Program-made: the position numbers and the translations under genes | The notes under the pieces: generated by a model | What the model was told of the DNA's origin: nothing | Database searches by the model: none | The model's input: the letters and a program-made list of their open reading frames with translations, nothing else | Shown here: piece by piece, positions 8,896 through 17,657 of the stretch | Position numbering within the stretch: the first letter of the stretch is position 1 | How the letters are laid out: each line of letters begins with the position of its first letter | Origin: Promethearchaeota archaeon | Lineage (GTDB): Archaea; Asgardarchaeota; Lokiarchaeia; Sigynarchaeales; SOKP01 | Assembly: GCA_016839845.1 (NCBI GenBank) | Contig: JAEOTL010000345.1 | Coordinates: 1 to 64,000, forward strand | Direction of reading: 5' to 3' | Length of the DNA: 64,000 bases

Positions 8896-9756
8896 TTATA
8901 ACTTAAGACCATCAATCATCCATTCAATAAGCACCTTCATCAACTGAGCATTCCATACTTTGGAGTTTGGCATGAATTTCTCTACGTATTTATTTGCTAT
9001 TTCATCAATTGATAAGTGTGCATCATGCCATTCAATTATAGAGTTCTTTACTTTAAAGTAGAGATCTTCCATAGTGTTTATTATTCCTTCAAAATCTTCT
9101 CCTGTCCAAACTCCAAAATGTGCCAATGCAATTGAGTTAATTCCACTTTTTATATCTCTGAGTTTATTAAAAGTTTTTAAAAGCTCGTTCTCAGAAAAAT
9201 CAGAGGGCATAGGTGGTATGAAAAATGCATCATAATCTAATTTATCTATTATCGCATCCCCAACAAAAATATTGTTATTCCTTCGGTCAATAATTCCAAT
9301 GGAATCCTGAGTATGACCGTATAAGTTTACAATTTCCAATTCTAATCCATTTACATCAATTTTATCGCCATCTTTTAAAGGGACGACATTCTCTACTTTT
9401 TCCATATTAAAATCGTAATACTCGTTTACGATTTGGGGATTTTTCAAATTTTCCACTCCCCTTTCAGATGCTAAGATTTCCATGTCCGTTTCCTTCATTA
9501 GCTGTTGTAGTTTTGCTACTCCTTGAGCATGATCCCAATGAGAATGAGTCAGTACAACCTTATGTATCGGGTAAAGCCCATAGTCTTTAATCTTTTTAAC
9601 AATCTTCCTCGACTTTATAGCATCCCCAGCATCAATCATAAGTCTCATACCATCATGTTCAACAATATAGATTGCCGTGAACTTAGGTAAGTTCATAGTC
9701 ATGGCTTCGATTAAATAACTATTATCGTTAAATTTTCCTTCAGTATTGATATGCAA
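8896..9756 (-). CDS. metallo-beta-lactamase fold hydrolase
   Basis: A 286-residue protein. The metal motif HSHWDH (HxHxDH) lies at about residue 85, followed by a Gly-His segment (YGHTQDSIG) and FVGDAI with the bridging Asp. LAHFGVW supplies a late His. This is the glyoxalase II-like group of hydrolases; thioester or lactone hydrolysis is possible. A 17-bp perfect palindrome lies 19 bp before its ATG and may be its operator. Downstream on the same strand is the haloalkane dehalogenase, 57 bp away, so the two may form a transcription unit. Confidence 0.82.
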   Translation of the reverse strand: MHINTEGKFNDNSYLIEAMTMNLPKFTAIYIVEHDGMRLMIDAGDAIKSRKIVKKIKDYGLYPIHKVVLTHSHWDHAQGVAKLQQLMKETDMEILASERGVENLKNPQIVNEYYDFNMEKVENVVPLKDGDKIDVNGLELEIVNLYGHTQDSIGIIDRRNNNIFVGDAIIDKLDYDAFFIPPMPSDFSENELLKTFNKLRDIKSGINSIALAHFGVWTGEDFEGIINTMEDLYFKVKNSIIEWHDAHLSIDEIANKYVEKFMPNSKVWNAQLMKVLIEWMIDGLKL

Positions 9757-9774
9757 TATTAGAACACCAAAAAC

Positions 9775-9791
9775 TTCAATTAGTAATTGAA
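9775..9791. repeat. 17-bp perfect palindrome in a divergent promoter region
   Basis: TTCAATTA, a central G, then TAATTGAA: two exact 8-bp half-sites. It sits 19 bp upstream of the MBL hydrolase start and about 70 bp upstream of a small plus-strand ORF. This is the geometry of an operator for a dimeric regulator. AT-rich sequence raises the chance of coincidence. Confidence 0.45.
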
Positions 9792-9859
9792 AGTATGTAT
9801 TCCCCTACTTATTTCTTACTAAGAATCTATTTATAAGTAAAAAAGACATAATTATCATT

Positions 9860-10015
9860 ATGATGGACTCTGAAGGTAACGATTTAGCAAAACGATCATC
9901 TAAAAATACCTTATATTGGGTTATAGGAATATCAGCTACCGCAGCAATAATTACTTTCATTATCATCTCTACTAGTTTAAATTTATTTAATGTACCGAGT
10001 AATGGTGGATCATGA
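9860..10015 (+). CDS. small single-pass membrane protein (51 aa)
   Basis: ATGATG at 9860 begins a 51-codon frame ending in TGA. The protein has a polar N-terminus (MMDSEGNDLAKRSSKN), a positively charged flank, one hydrophobic segment at about 18-41, and a short Asn/Gly-rich tail. This is a sound topology for a small membrane protein. It is not recognised as a family. The overlapping minus-strand frame lacks such structure. It is divergent from the MBL gene. It could be chance; a promoter-like TTTATAA stretch at about 9830 gives some support. Confidence 0.45.
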   Translation: MMDSEGNDLAKRSSKNTLYWVIGISATAAIITFIIISTSLNLFNVPSNGGS

Positions 10016-10226
10016 GGATGCTTTATCGGATTCCCACTAATAAATATACCCACTTACCAAATACAGGAGAGTTTAATTTCAAAAACAATAATTAACATTA
10101 TTTAAAACCGTATTGAATGATGCTTTCAAAAAAAAAAGAGTTGGAAGAGGACAAACCACGCAATGGTTACGGTTGATTAGGTAATAATTTTTTCTTAAAA
10201 AGTAAGGAAAACCATAAAAAATCAAA

Positions 10227-10394
10227 ATGGTTAGAAAAAAAATGCCAGAAGCAAAATTAGAAGTTAACGAAAAAAAGATTCCTTTAAAGGAATTCATGCA
10301 GGAAATGCTAACGAATATTATTCTTGGTTATTTAAAATCAACTAAAGCGGTTCCTGAAAATATAGAACATATTAATATTCAAATTACAGTATAA
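10227..10394 (+). CDS. small conserved-looking protein (55 aa)
   Basis: A 55-codon frame beginning MVRKKMPEAK. It reads as a beta-hairpin start (LEVNEKKIPLKEF), a helix (MQEMLTNIILGYLKS), then VPENIEHINIQITV. From memory, small archaeal proteins with a V-N-x-K-x-I-P-L-x-x-F pattern followed by an N-I-I-L-G helix occur next to unrelated genes, and I believe this is one of them, but I cannot confirm it here. It would fold as beta-alpha-beta. The minus-strand frame over this region looks like a shadow. Confidence 0.55.
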   Translation: MVRKKMPEAKLEVNEKKIPLKEFMQEMLTNIILGYLKSTKAVPENIEHINIQITV

Positions 10395-10455
10395 ACTTCT
10401 CCACTTTCCTTTTTTTATTTATGACCTAAGAAAAATTAAAAAAAAATAAAAAATA

Positions 10456-11766
10456 TTAAAGTTCTTGGATTGCTTCCTTTTTCGCTCTTTCTTCTTCTTC
10501 AGTCAGTTCTGCTTCTCCTCTTCTTACTAGAAACATGAATACTAATGCTGCTATAAAGAAGAAAGAACATACAAGGAATAGGAATGTATTCCCAAGAGCA
10601 TCTGTTAATGAACCTACCATGAATGGTCCTAAGATAGCTGCCATAAAACTGAAAAAGTAGTAAACTCCAGTGTAAGTACCGATTTTCTTACTTGTTGGGG
10701 CCATTTCCCATACGATGACGATTGAATTTATATTAATAAATCCCCATCCAATTCCTGCTACAATAAGTATTATTGTAATAACCATCTCAGTCTGAATCGC
10801 AAATCCAATTATGAGGGCAGCAATAAACAGAATTAAACCAATTTTAATGGTTAATCTCCGACCAATTTTTGAACCTAATATCCCTGCGGGGAGAGCTGAG
10901 GCAAGAAAAGCAAGAGCAACGTAAAGTAGCATGAATCCCGCATCTCCACGTGATAAACCGAGAACATCCATCCCATAAACTGTAAAAAGTGCTTCCAATG
11001 CTTGATAGCCCACAAACCATGAAAAAATGGCTAAGAGCATGAACAACGTAGACTTATCATCCTCCGAAAGGATGTCTTTAATACTTTCAATCAGATTCGG
11101 TTTGTCTTTACTATCCCCTACTTTTTCCCCTTCCCTTCCTTCTACTTCAAGAATTAATTGATAACTAAATGATTCTTTTTCCTTGATCGTTACGAGCAGA
11201 ACAACGAGTGCTAGAACCATGATAATAGCAACGGCTACAAATGCTAAAAAGAGACTTATCGGTACAAGAAATTTGTTGAATATATAAGCCACTAATGCTC
11301 CTATACCTCCCATGAAGTTAATAACTGCATTTCCTTTACTTCTATTCACGGGTTGGACAAAATCAGGCATTAATGCTACAGCTTGAGATCGATAAGATGC
11401 CATACTGATATTAAAGAAAAACATCCATAAAAGTAATAACCAAAGGGGGTCATTTGCGGGATTAATGGTAGAGATCATAATAAAGAAGATTGCTGAGAGG
11501 GGAATACCAATAAGTAAGTAAGGCATTCTCCGTCCGAGTTTTGTACGTGTATTATCTGAGAAAGTTCCCATTATTGGCTGAAGGATTACACCAATAATGT
11601 TATCCATTGCCATCCATGCTCCGACAAGTGCATATGAGCCGAGGTATTGAAATAGAGTAATATTTACTTGAGTATTGAACATTGACCAAGCGATACTCGT
11701 GGTAAAGAAAGCTAAACCAATCAGGGCTGTTTGCTTTAAACTAAATTTTGTTGTTGATTCTGACAT
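10456..11766 (-). CDS. MFS transporter, GPH/SLC45-like
   Basis: A 436-residue protein with 12 hydrophobic segments. The loop after segment 2 carries SDNTRTKLGRRMPY (about 70-83), the K-x-G-R-R-x-P signature of the glycoside-pentoside-hexuronide/sugar-cation symporter branch. A long hydrophilic loop at about 205-235 separates the two halves. The C-terminus is charged (EEEERAKKEAIQEL) and cytosolic. It is expected to move a sugar or other small solute with a cation. It stands alone on the minus strand. A related protein is encoded at 47576-48928. Confidence 0.82.
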   Translation of the reverse strand: MSESTTKFSLKQTALIGLAFFTTSIAWSMFNTQVNITLFQYLGSYALVGAWMAMDNIIGVILQPIMGTFSDNTRTKLGRRMPYLLIGIPLSAIFFIMISTINPANDPLWLLLLWMFFFNISMASYRSQAVALMPDFVQPVNRSKGNAVINFMGGIGALVAYIFNKFLVPISLFLAFVAVAIIMVLALVVLLVTIKEKESFSYQLILEVEGREGEKVGDSKDKPNLIESIKDILSEDDKSTLFMLLAIFSWFVGYQALEALFTVYGMDVLGLSRGDAGFMLLYVALAFLASALPAGILGSKIGRRLTIKIGLILFIAALIIGFAIQTEMVITIILIVAGIGWGFININSIVIVWEMAPTSKKIGTYTGVYYFFSFMAAILGPFMVGSLTDALGNTFLFLVCSFFFIAALVFMFLVRRGEAELTEEEERAKKEAIQEL

Positions 11767-11921
11767 TTATCATCAAATTTTTTTAGATTATTGATTAATT
11801 ATTAATTTTCAAAGTATATATAAGATCTTTCTAAAAAGCGTAATCGAGTAGAATTACACATGAATGTAAATCTTCAATATCTTAGGCTCTAAATGCTTAA
11901 TTACTAGATTTAAAATTATTT

Positions 11922-12437
11922 TCAGTTTGATCGTAGTTTCTTTATTGCCTCTGTAAAAAAACCGAAATCACCGATTTCTGCATCTTCACCGGAATTTTTC
12001 AATTTTCGGAAGTATTCTTCGATTTGGGTGGATAAAACGTTCTTAAATGATTCAAATTGACTTATCTCAATGTTACTACTATTAATTTCGGTTCGATAGA
12101 GGGTATAAAACATATCCAACGCCTTTTCAGCCTCCACTCGAATATTATGCTTAATAAAATCTTTATCAAGAATCGCAACGAGGATTAAATTGTACTTATA
12201 CACAATTATCATTTCTACATCGAGGCCTTTTATTATAATTTCCTCTATTTCCCCCAAATTGCTTCCAAATAGTTTCAGTGCTCCAACAAAAGAAGACAAT
12301 AAAAGGGGGTTAATATTAGAGTCAAGAATAAGATCAAGCAAATATTCTCCCGATTCCTTACATATAACAATACCTTTGAGTAGTTTTTGTTCTTCAAAAA
12401 GAATGGTAATCCCCATTTCTGTATCTTCTATTTCCAA
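11922..12437 (-). CDS. roadblock/longin-like domain protein
   Basis: A 171-residue protein. Residues about 8-115 alternate as two strands (KGIVICKESGEYLLDLIL), a helix (LLLSSFVGALKLFGSN), two or three strands (EEIIIKGLDVEMIIVYKYN, LILVAILD) and a helix (EAEKALDMFYTLYR). This is the order of roadblock/longin modules, which bind small GTPases. A second part (about 120-171) is helical. Such domains are plentiful in Asgard archaea, which is why the call matters for the host. The start is TTG at 12437; ATG at 12416 is an alternative that keeps the whole fold. The assignment rests on predicted fold, not on a motif. It lies 134 bp downstream of mrp on the same strand. Confidence 0.55.
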   Translation of the reverse strand: MEIEDTEMGITILFEEQKLLKGIVICKESGEYLLDLILDSNINPLLLSSFVGALKLFGSNLGEIEEIIIKGLDVEMIIVYKYNLILVAILDKDFIKHNIRVEAEKALDMFYTLYRTEINSSNIEISQFESFKNVLSTQIEEYFRKLKNSGEDAEIGDFGFFTEAIKKLRSN

Positions 12438-12571
12438 TAAAACTTATATATTTGAACTTTAATAAAATCTTTTATAATCGTATTTTTAACAAAAAAGTAA
12501 AATCTATCTCCAGATTATAGCTCTAATCTCTCAATAAAGAAAAAATAAAAAGGAAGATTAAGAATATACGA

Positions 12572-13423
12572 TTACTTCTCTAATATCTCCCTTATTTTCA
12601 TGACGACTTGCTTGAAAGCCTTAGTTGATTTGTTCTCAGGATATTTTAATACAAAAGGTAACCCTTGGTCTCCTTGCTGCCCTATTTCAATTTCGAAGGG
12701 TACTGCTCCGAGCAATGGTATATTGAAATCTGTTGCTGCTTTTTCAGCGCCTCCAGAAGGATAAAGATCGATATATTGTTCGCAATGAGGACAATTAAAA
12801 CCAGATTGGTTTTCAATGATACCAAGAATCTTTCTTTCCATTACCATCGCCATTTTTATAGTCTTTCTTGCATCCATTAACGCCACCTGCTGCGGAGTTG
12901 TAACAATCACAACGTTTTCATCAGGAATTAACTGTAATATATCAAGTGTTTCATCGGAAGTACCTGGGGGTAAATCACAGATTAAATAGTCGAGTTCACC
13001 CCATACAGCATCCCCAAGAAATTGCCTGACAGCACTCATTTTCATTGGTCCTCTCCAAATGACAGGATCATCAGAATTTAACGTTAAGAATGCCATACTC
13101 ATTACTTTAAGATTTAATGGACCGTTTACAGGATAAAACCTTTTTGCTTCAGAATCTACTCGAGGTTTAAGTTCGGGGTCGACTCCTAACATTTTAAGAA
13201 CATTCGGACCGGTTATATCAACATCTAGGATCCCAACTCTTAATCCTACACTGGCTAGAGTCATCGCTAGATTAACTGCTACAGTTGTCTTTCCCACTCC
13301 ACCTTTTCCAGAAATAATTACAATTTTATTTTTAATTTTAGCCATGTTCTCATTGATATTCTTCGTACGATCATCCATCATCATTTCTTTTAAGTCTATA
13401 TCGGGAATTTCTTCATCTGACAT
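12572..13423 (-). CDS. mrp: Mrp/NBP35-family P-loop ATPase, Fe-S cluster carrier
   Basis: A 283-residue protein. It has the deviant Walker A motif GKGGVGKT (40-47 region), switch segment DVDITGPN, Walker B-like LICDLPPGTSDE, and the CPHC pair (C211, C214) that bridges a 4Fe-4S cluster in the dimer. These proteins load Fe-S clusters onto targets. It is divergent from an Fe-S protein gene and the fwdBDA set (222 bp between starts), so a role in maturing that complex is a natural inference. A short acidic N-terminal tail precedes the ATPase domain. Confidence 0.93.
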   Translation of the reverse strand: MSDEEIPDIDLKEMMMDDRTKNINENMAKIKNKIVIISGKGGVGKTTVAVNLAMTLASVGLRVGILDVDITGPNVLKMLGVDPELKPRVDSEAKRFYPVNGPLNLKVMSMAFLTLNSDDPVIWRGPMKMSAVRQFLGDAVWGELDYLICDLPPGTSDETLDILQLIPDENVVIVTTPQQVALMDARKTIKMAMVMERKILGIIENQSGFNCPHCEQYIDLYPSGGAEKAATDFNIPLLGAVPFEIEIGQQGDQGLPFVLKYPENKSTKAFKQVVMKIREILEK

Positions 13424-13645
13424 TTAATTTATTCACTTCCTCGTATTTTATTATAGGAAACTTAGGACGAGTTTTAATGTTATCGTTAATTTTTTATGAA
13501 TCTTCCCTAATTTTTCCTTATAATTGGATTTTAGAAATGATAGTTTTTATATCGTATAAACTAAAGAAATTAATAAATTTCCACGTATTATTCAATACTG
13601 AAAAGATTAGATAAAAGGTGTTAATGGATCCCCGTTACAAATTTT

Positions 13646-14113
13646 ATGGAATTGTACAAATTCTTACCAAAAACAAACTGCAAAAAATGTGGGAAACCAA
13701 CCTGCATGGCATTTGCTTTAGATTTATTACAGGGAAAAGTTAAGATTGATGATTGCACACCACTTTTAGAACCCAAGTATAAAAAGAATTATGATACTTT
13801 AAAAGAACTGATAGGATCAGAGGAAGGGAAAGAAAAAGAATTAAGAATAGATGTTGATGAGGATCTTTGTGACGGATGTGGGATTTGTGTGACGATCTGT
13901 CCCGTAAATGCTAGGTATTGCCCACCATCTTTAAGTGGAAAAGCACCAGACTATCCTCCAGAAAAACATCAACTTTTTCAAGTAAAAAATGGGAAGTGTG
14001 AATTATTAAATCTAAAGTATTGTAGGAGAATAGAGGGAGAAGGTCAAGCAAGGGAATGTCGTGTCTGCGAATCCTATTGTCCCCGGGAAGCCGTGAAAAT
14101 AGATTATATCTGA
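13646..14113 (+). CDS. 4Fe-4S protein with Acs-gamma-type Fe-S domain, beside fwdBDA
   Basis: A 155-residue protein with three cluster sites. Residues 12-37 show Cx2Cx4Cx16C, the Fe-S domain found at the N-terminus of the CO dehydrogenase/acetyl-CoA synthase corrinoid Fe-S subunit. A ferredoxin motif CDGCGICVTICP follows at about 76, and a second set lies near the C-terminus (CRRIEGEGQ... CRVCESYCP). It is expected to pass electrons. The gene ends 47 bp before fwdB on the same strand, so it probably supplies electrons to the dehydrogenase in place of FwdF/FwdG-type polyferredoxins. That role is inferred from context. Confidence 0.8.
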   Translation: MELYKFLPKTNCKKCGKPTCMAFALDLLQGKVKIDDCTPLLEPKYKKNYDTLKELIGSEEGKEKELRIDVDEDLCDGCGICVTICPVNARYCPPSLSGKAPDYPPEKHQLFQVKNGKCELLNLKYCRRIEGEGQARECRVCESYCPREAVKIDYI

Positions 14114-14160
14114 AAATTAATTATTAAATATTATTTAAATAAAGAAAAAGTGTAAAAATC

Positions 14161-15459
14161 TTGGCTAGTAAACGTGTTACGTGTACAGGCTGTTCACTTT
14201 TATGTGATGACATTATTATAAGAACTGATGGTTTATATATTGATGAAGTAGTGGGTGCTTGCCTAAAAGGTAAAGAAAAATTTGATTGTACTACAGGTAA
14301 AAATCGCATTATCTCCCCCATGATCCGTAATAATGGTGAATTAGAAAAGACTTCCCTTGAAAATGCCATAAAAAAGGCTATTGAAATCATAGCAAATTCA
14401 TCAAAACCATTATTATATGGATTTTCTACTGTAAATTGTCAAGCTCAACTGAAGGGAATCGAACTTGCGAAATGCGTAAACGGATTTATTGATTCTAATT
14501 CGATCATATGTCATGGAAAAGTCATGAACGCCGCGAAACAAACAGGAATAACCTTATCTACTCTCTCTGAAGTTATTAACAAGACAGATTTATTAATATT
14601 CTGGGGTGCCAATGTTGCAGAATCAATTCCAAGGTTATTAAATAAGGCACTTTTTTCCCGGGGTAAATTTAGAATGACGGGAAGAGAGATAAAAACTATG
14701 GTAATAATAGATCCCGTTAAAACTGCTTCCTTCAACGTAATGGGTGTGCGCGATATCGCACTTCAAGTAAAGCCGGGAAAAGACATAGAACTAATTAAAG
14801 CTTTAAAAGAAGAATGCTGCTCTCCAGATAGTATTCCTTCGAATGGGGTTGCTGGCGCTGATAAAGAAGATTTGAAGAGGTTATTAATTCAACTCACTAA
14901 TGCCGAAAATGGTGTTATTTTTATTGGTCAAGGAATTGTGGGGTCCTCAAGATCTTCTGAAGTTATCAAGGAACTACTTGAATTAATCCAAATGATTAAC
15001 GCTCAGCAACAAAAAGGCCGTATGTCATTAATGATGCTAGGTGGTCATTATAATATGGTTGGATTTGATCATGTTGCTCTTTCAACCTACGGAAAAAACC
15101 ATAGTTTACAATTTTCAGACAATAAACTTGTTCAAACATCAGACACGATAGTCTCTAAAATTAATAATGGTGATTTTGATTGCTCTATAATTGTAGGGTC
15201 AGATCCCATTTCACATTTACCTTGGACATTAAGTAAAAAATTAATTTCGAAACCCTTGATTCTTATAGATAACAAAAAGTCAGCAACCTTCAATTGTGCT
15301 CATGTAGTTATTCCTTCAACTATTACGGGAATTGAAAGTGGAGGGTTAGGATATCGTTTAGACCACGTCCCGGTTGAATTATATAAAATTGTAAATCCCC
15401 CTGAGCATATTATTTCTGATGAGGAAATTCTATTAAAATTAATTAACGGGTTAAAATGA
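14161..15459 (+). CDS. fwdB: formylmethanofuran dehydrogenase subunit B-like
   Basis: A 432-residue molybdopterin-enzyme catalytic subunit, near the usual FwdB length. C8, C11 and C15 (CTGCSLLCDD) plus C34 bind a 4Fe-4S cluster. C117 in ICHGKVMNAA matches the Cys that ligates tungsten or molybdenum (Cys118 in the Methanothermobacter enzyme), so this is a Cys-type, not selenocysteine-type, enzyme. ALSTYG and SDPISHLPW fit pterin contacts. It would reduce CO2 to formate. The start is TTG at 14161; in-frame stop TAA at 14140 leaves no ATG or GTG. The next gene, fwdD, begins 10 bp later. Confidence 0.9.
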   Translation: MASKRVTCTGCSLLCDDIIIRTDGLYIDEVVGACLKGKEKFDCTTGKNRIISPMIRNNGELEKTSLENAIKKAIEIIANSSKPLLYGFSTVNCQAQLKGIELAKCVNGFIDSNSIICHGKVMNAAKQTGITLSTLSEVINKTDLLIFWGANVAESIPRLLNKALFSRGKFRMTGREIKTMVIIDPVKTASFNVMGVRDIALQVKPGKDIELIKALKEECCSPDSIPSNGVAGADKEDLKRLLIQLTNAENGVIFIGQGIVGSSRSSEVIKELLELIQMINAQQQKGRMSLMMLGGHYNMVGFDHVALSTYGKNHSLQFSDNKLVQTSDTIVSKINNGDFDCSIIVGSDPISHLPWTLSKKLISKPLILIDNKKSATFNCAHVVIPSTITGIESGGLGYRLDHVPVELYKIVNPPEHIISDEEILLKLINGLK

Positions 15460-15469
15460 GGATTGAAAA

Positions 15470-15841
15470 ATGGATTTAGTGTTAAATACTGTAAGAATGG
15501 TCGATTATGATCAAGTAAAAGAATATTCGTGTGGTGATGAAAATTCTTTGAAAGAAAATCTGGCAATTTGTATCTTAAATCCAGAGGATATTAAAAAACT
15601 TAACCTAACTCCAAGTTTAAATTTAAAATTAGCAAACCAGTATGGGGAAGTAGTTGTTAAGGTAAAAGAAAACAAAAATATTCCTTCAGGGACAGTTTCA
15701 ATGCCTGTTTCAATTTGGGCAAATCTAATCACAGGCATTGACGATGAGCAATTAATATTTAAAAATATAAAAGTTTCAGCAGAGGCAACCAGAGATGCTG
15801 TTTTAAACATTAAAGAATTGTTGAATAAAATCATACCATAA
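15470..15841 (+). CDS. fwdD: formylmethanofuran dehydrogenase subunit D-like (molybdopterin dinucleotide-binding)
   Basis: A 123-residue protein matching the molybdopterin-dinucleotide-binding beta-barrel that forms a separate subunit in Fwd. It contains CILNPEDIKKLNL and the pattern N-Q-Y-G-E-V-V-V-K-V-K followed by GTVSMPVSIWAN, typical of this fold. It closes over the pterin cofactor of FwdB. It lies between fwdB (10 bp) and fwdA (16 bp), a tight operon. Confidence 0.85.
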   Translation: MDLVLNTVRMVDYDQVKEYSCGDENSLKENLAICILNPEDIKKLNLTPSLNLKLANQYGEVVVKVKENKNIPSGTVSMPVSIWANLITGIDDEQLIFKNIKVSAEATRDAVLNIKELLNKIIP

Positions 15842-15857
15842 TTTTTTTTGATTTACA

Positions 15858-17540
15858 ATGAGAGAAAACAAAGTCTTAATCAGAAATGGTCTTGTATATG
15901 ACCCAATTAATAACATCGAAGGAGAAATAAAAGATATCTTAATAGAATCAGGAAAAATAATAGATAAGTTCTCAAATAATAAAAACATTGATGAAATTGA
16001 TGCAAAGGGAAAAACTGTCATCCCCGCTGCTATTGATATTCATACCCACGTAGCTTCACAGCAAGTTAATTGGGCAAGGTTAATAGGTTCAAATAACGAG
16101 AAGTTTAAAGAAATTTGGCAGGGATTAACGTTAGAAAAAATAGCTCGAGATTATATTTCAATGGGTTATACTTTTATTTTAGAAGCTAATGTGTTTCCTT
16201 CTTTAGCAAAACAGACTATCTTCAATTTTCAGCAGATCCCTGTTTTAGATAAAGCTATGCTCTTAAACATCAGCAATTTTTGGCCTCTAGAGCTTGAATT
16301 TCAAAGAAGTAAAACTACTGATATGGCAGTGTTTCTCTCTGATCTATTAGAGAAAACCTATGGTTTCGGATTTAAAGTATATAATCCTTTTGAAAATGAG
16401 ATGTGGAACCTCAAAGAATTAAGAGAAGATTTATCAGCTCAAGGTAGATTATATAATTTTTCAGCTTTGGACGTTTATGAAAATGTAGTCAAATGCATAG
16501 AAACAATGGGATTACCCCATTCGGCTCATGTGCATATTGAAGGATATGAAAATGAAATTGGAAAGAAAAATCTTCTTACCGTTTTAGAAAAGGTTAATTC
16601 ATTGAATATACCACCCAGTCAAAAAACCAACTCAACAATAAAAAGAGAGCAAATCCTCCATATTGCGCATGCAAATACGTATGCCCCTGATGGAAACAAT
16701 GAGGAACTCATTCAATTCTTAAATACCAATCCTAATTTTAGTATTGATCTTTCCTTTGTTGGGTTTAATCCAATTAATCCTCTGATAACGTCAGATAGAC
16801 GAAGCATCAATCAATTAATTACTTTAGACTCACTCGATACTACAAATAAGCTGATCACTTCAGCCGTGGAATTTGAGGGGGACTCTTTTATATCTTTACG
16901 CCATATAAGTAAGAAAAATTTTAACGATTGTACATTATGGGCTAATGCTATTGATTTAGCATTGAATATGAGCAATAAATCTCAGATATGCTTCTCACTA
17001 AATTACCCTAATTATGGAAATATAACTGATATCCCAGAAATACTCACATGGCTAATAAGTGAAGAAGCTCGAAACGATTTTATGGAAGGGATGAATGAAA
17101 AGTTTCTGAAAGCTAGCATTGTGCAAAATATGAAGAACTCGTTAAATTTCTCAGAAGCTATATCTTTGACAAGAATCAGTCCCGCAAAATCTCTCGGGAT
17201 TGCGGATGTAAAAGGAAACCTAGGACTGGGTGCTGATGCTGATATAAATATAATAGATCTTAATGTTCAAGAAGTAGAAATCTCAAGGGATTACAATGAA
17301 CTCAAAAATGCATTCTCCAATATTGCCTATGTTATTAAATCAGGAGAAGTTGTGAAAAAACAAAATAAAGTTGATTTAGACATGCAAGGATCAATTTTTT
17401 GGGCACAAGGAAAGGTCGAGTCGTCTGAAAAAGGCTTGATTATGGCAAAAAAGAAAGAGTTCTATCAAAAATATTCCTCGTCTTTCTATGATTCTCTCCA
17501 AGTCTCAGTAGATCACAATTTATTGAGAAAAATAGAGTAG
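15858..17540 (+). CDS. fwdA: formylmethanofuran dehydrogenase subunit A-like amidohydrolase with altered metal site
   Basis: A 560-residue amidohydrolase of the FwdA type. Metal-site residues are H62 and H64 (DIHTH), K173 (GFKVYNP, the lysine that is carboxylated in the family), H224 or H226 and H268 or H271. In known FwdA the remaining ligand and catalytic residue is an Asp in a T-D-H-P-N segment (Asp385 in the Methanothermobacter enzyme). Here the aligned segment is LNYPNYGN, so Asn382 replaces that Asp and Tyr replaces the His. In the standard complex this subunit condenses formate with methanofuran. The substitution puts that activity in doubt. No fwdC follows; the next gene is an unrelated membrane protein. 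Confidence 0.88.
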   Translation: MRENKVLIRNGLVYDPINNIEGEIKDILIESGKIIDKFSNNKNIDEIDAKGKTVIPAAIDIHTHVASQQVNWARLIGSNNEKFKEIWQGLTLEKIARDYISMGYTFILEANVFPSLAKQTIFNFQQIPVLDKAMLLNISNFWPLELEFQRSKTTDMAVFLSDLLEKTYGFGFKVYNPFENEMWNLKELREDLSAQGRLYNFSALDVYENVVKCIETMGLPHSAHVHIEGYENEIGKKNLLTVLEKVNSLNIPPSQKTNSTIKREQILHIAHANTYAPDGNNEELIQFLNTNPNFSIDLSFVGFNPINPLITSDRRSINQLITLDSLDTTNKLITSAVEFEGDSFISLRHISKKNFNDCTLWANAIDLALNMSNKSQICFSLNYPNYGNITDIPEILTWLISEEARNDFMEGMNEKFLKASIVQNMKNSLNFSEAISLTRISPAKSLGIADVKGNLGLGADADINIIDLNVQEVEISRDYNELKNAFSNIAYVIKSGEVVKKQNKVDLDMQGSIFWAQGKVESSEKGLIMAKKKEFYQKYSSSFYDSLQVSVDHNLLRKIE

Positions 17541-17657
17541 TAAACCATCTACCCTTCTTTTCTTAAGGAGAAGAGATCGGGAATTATTATATACAACGAG
17601 ATTGAATATAATATATTAATTAATTTTGAATTTAAAAGAAACAGCAGTGTATCAAAA

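Noticed and set aside
9805..10053. 82-codon minus-strand frame over the small membrane ORF
   Set aside because: The plus-strand frame has a coherent N-terminus, charged flank and membrane segment, while this frame has none.
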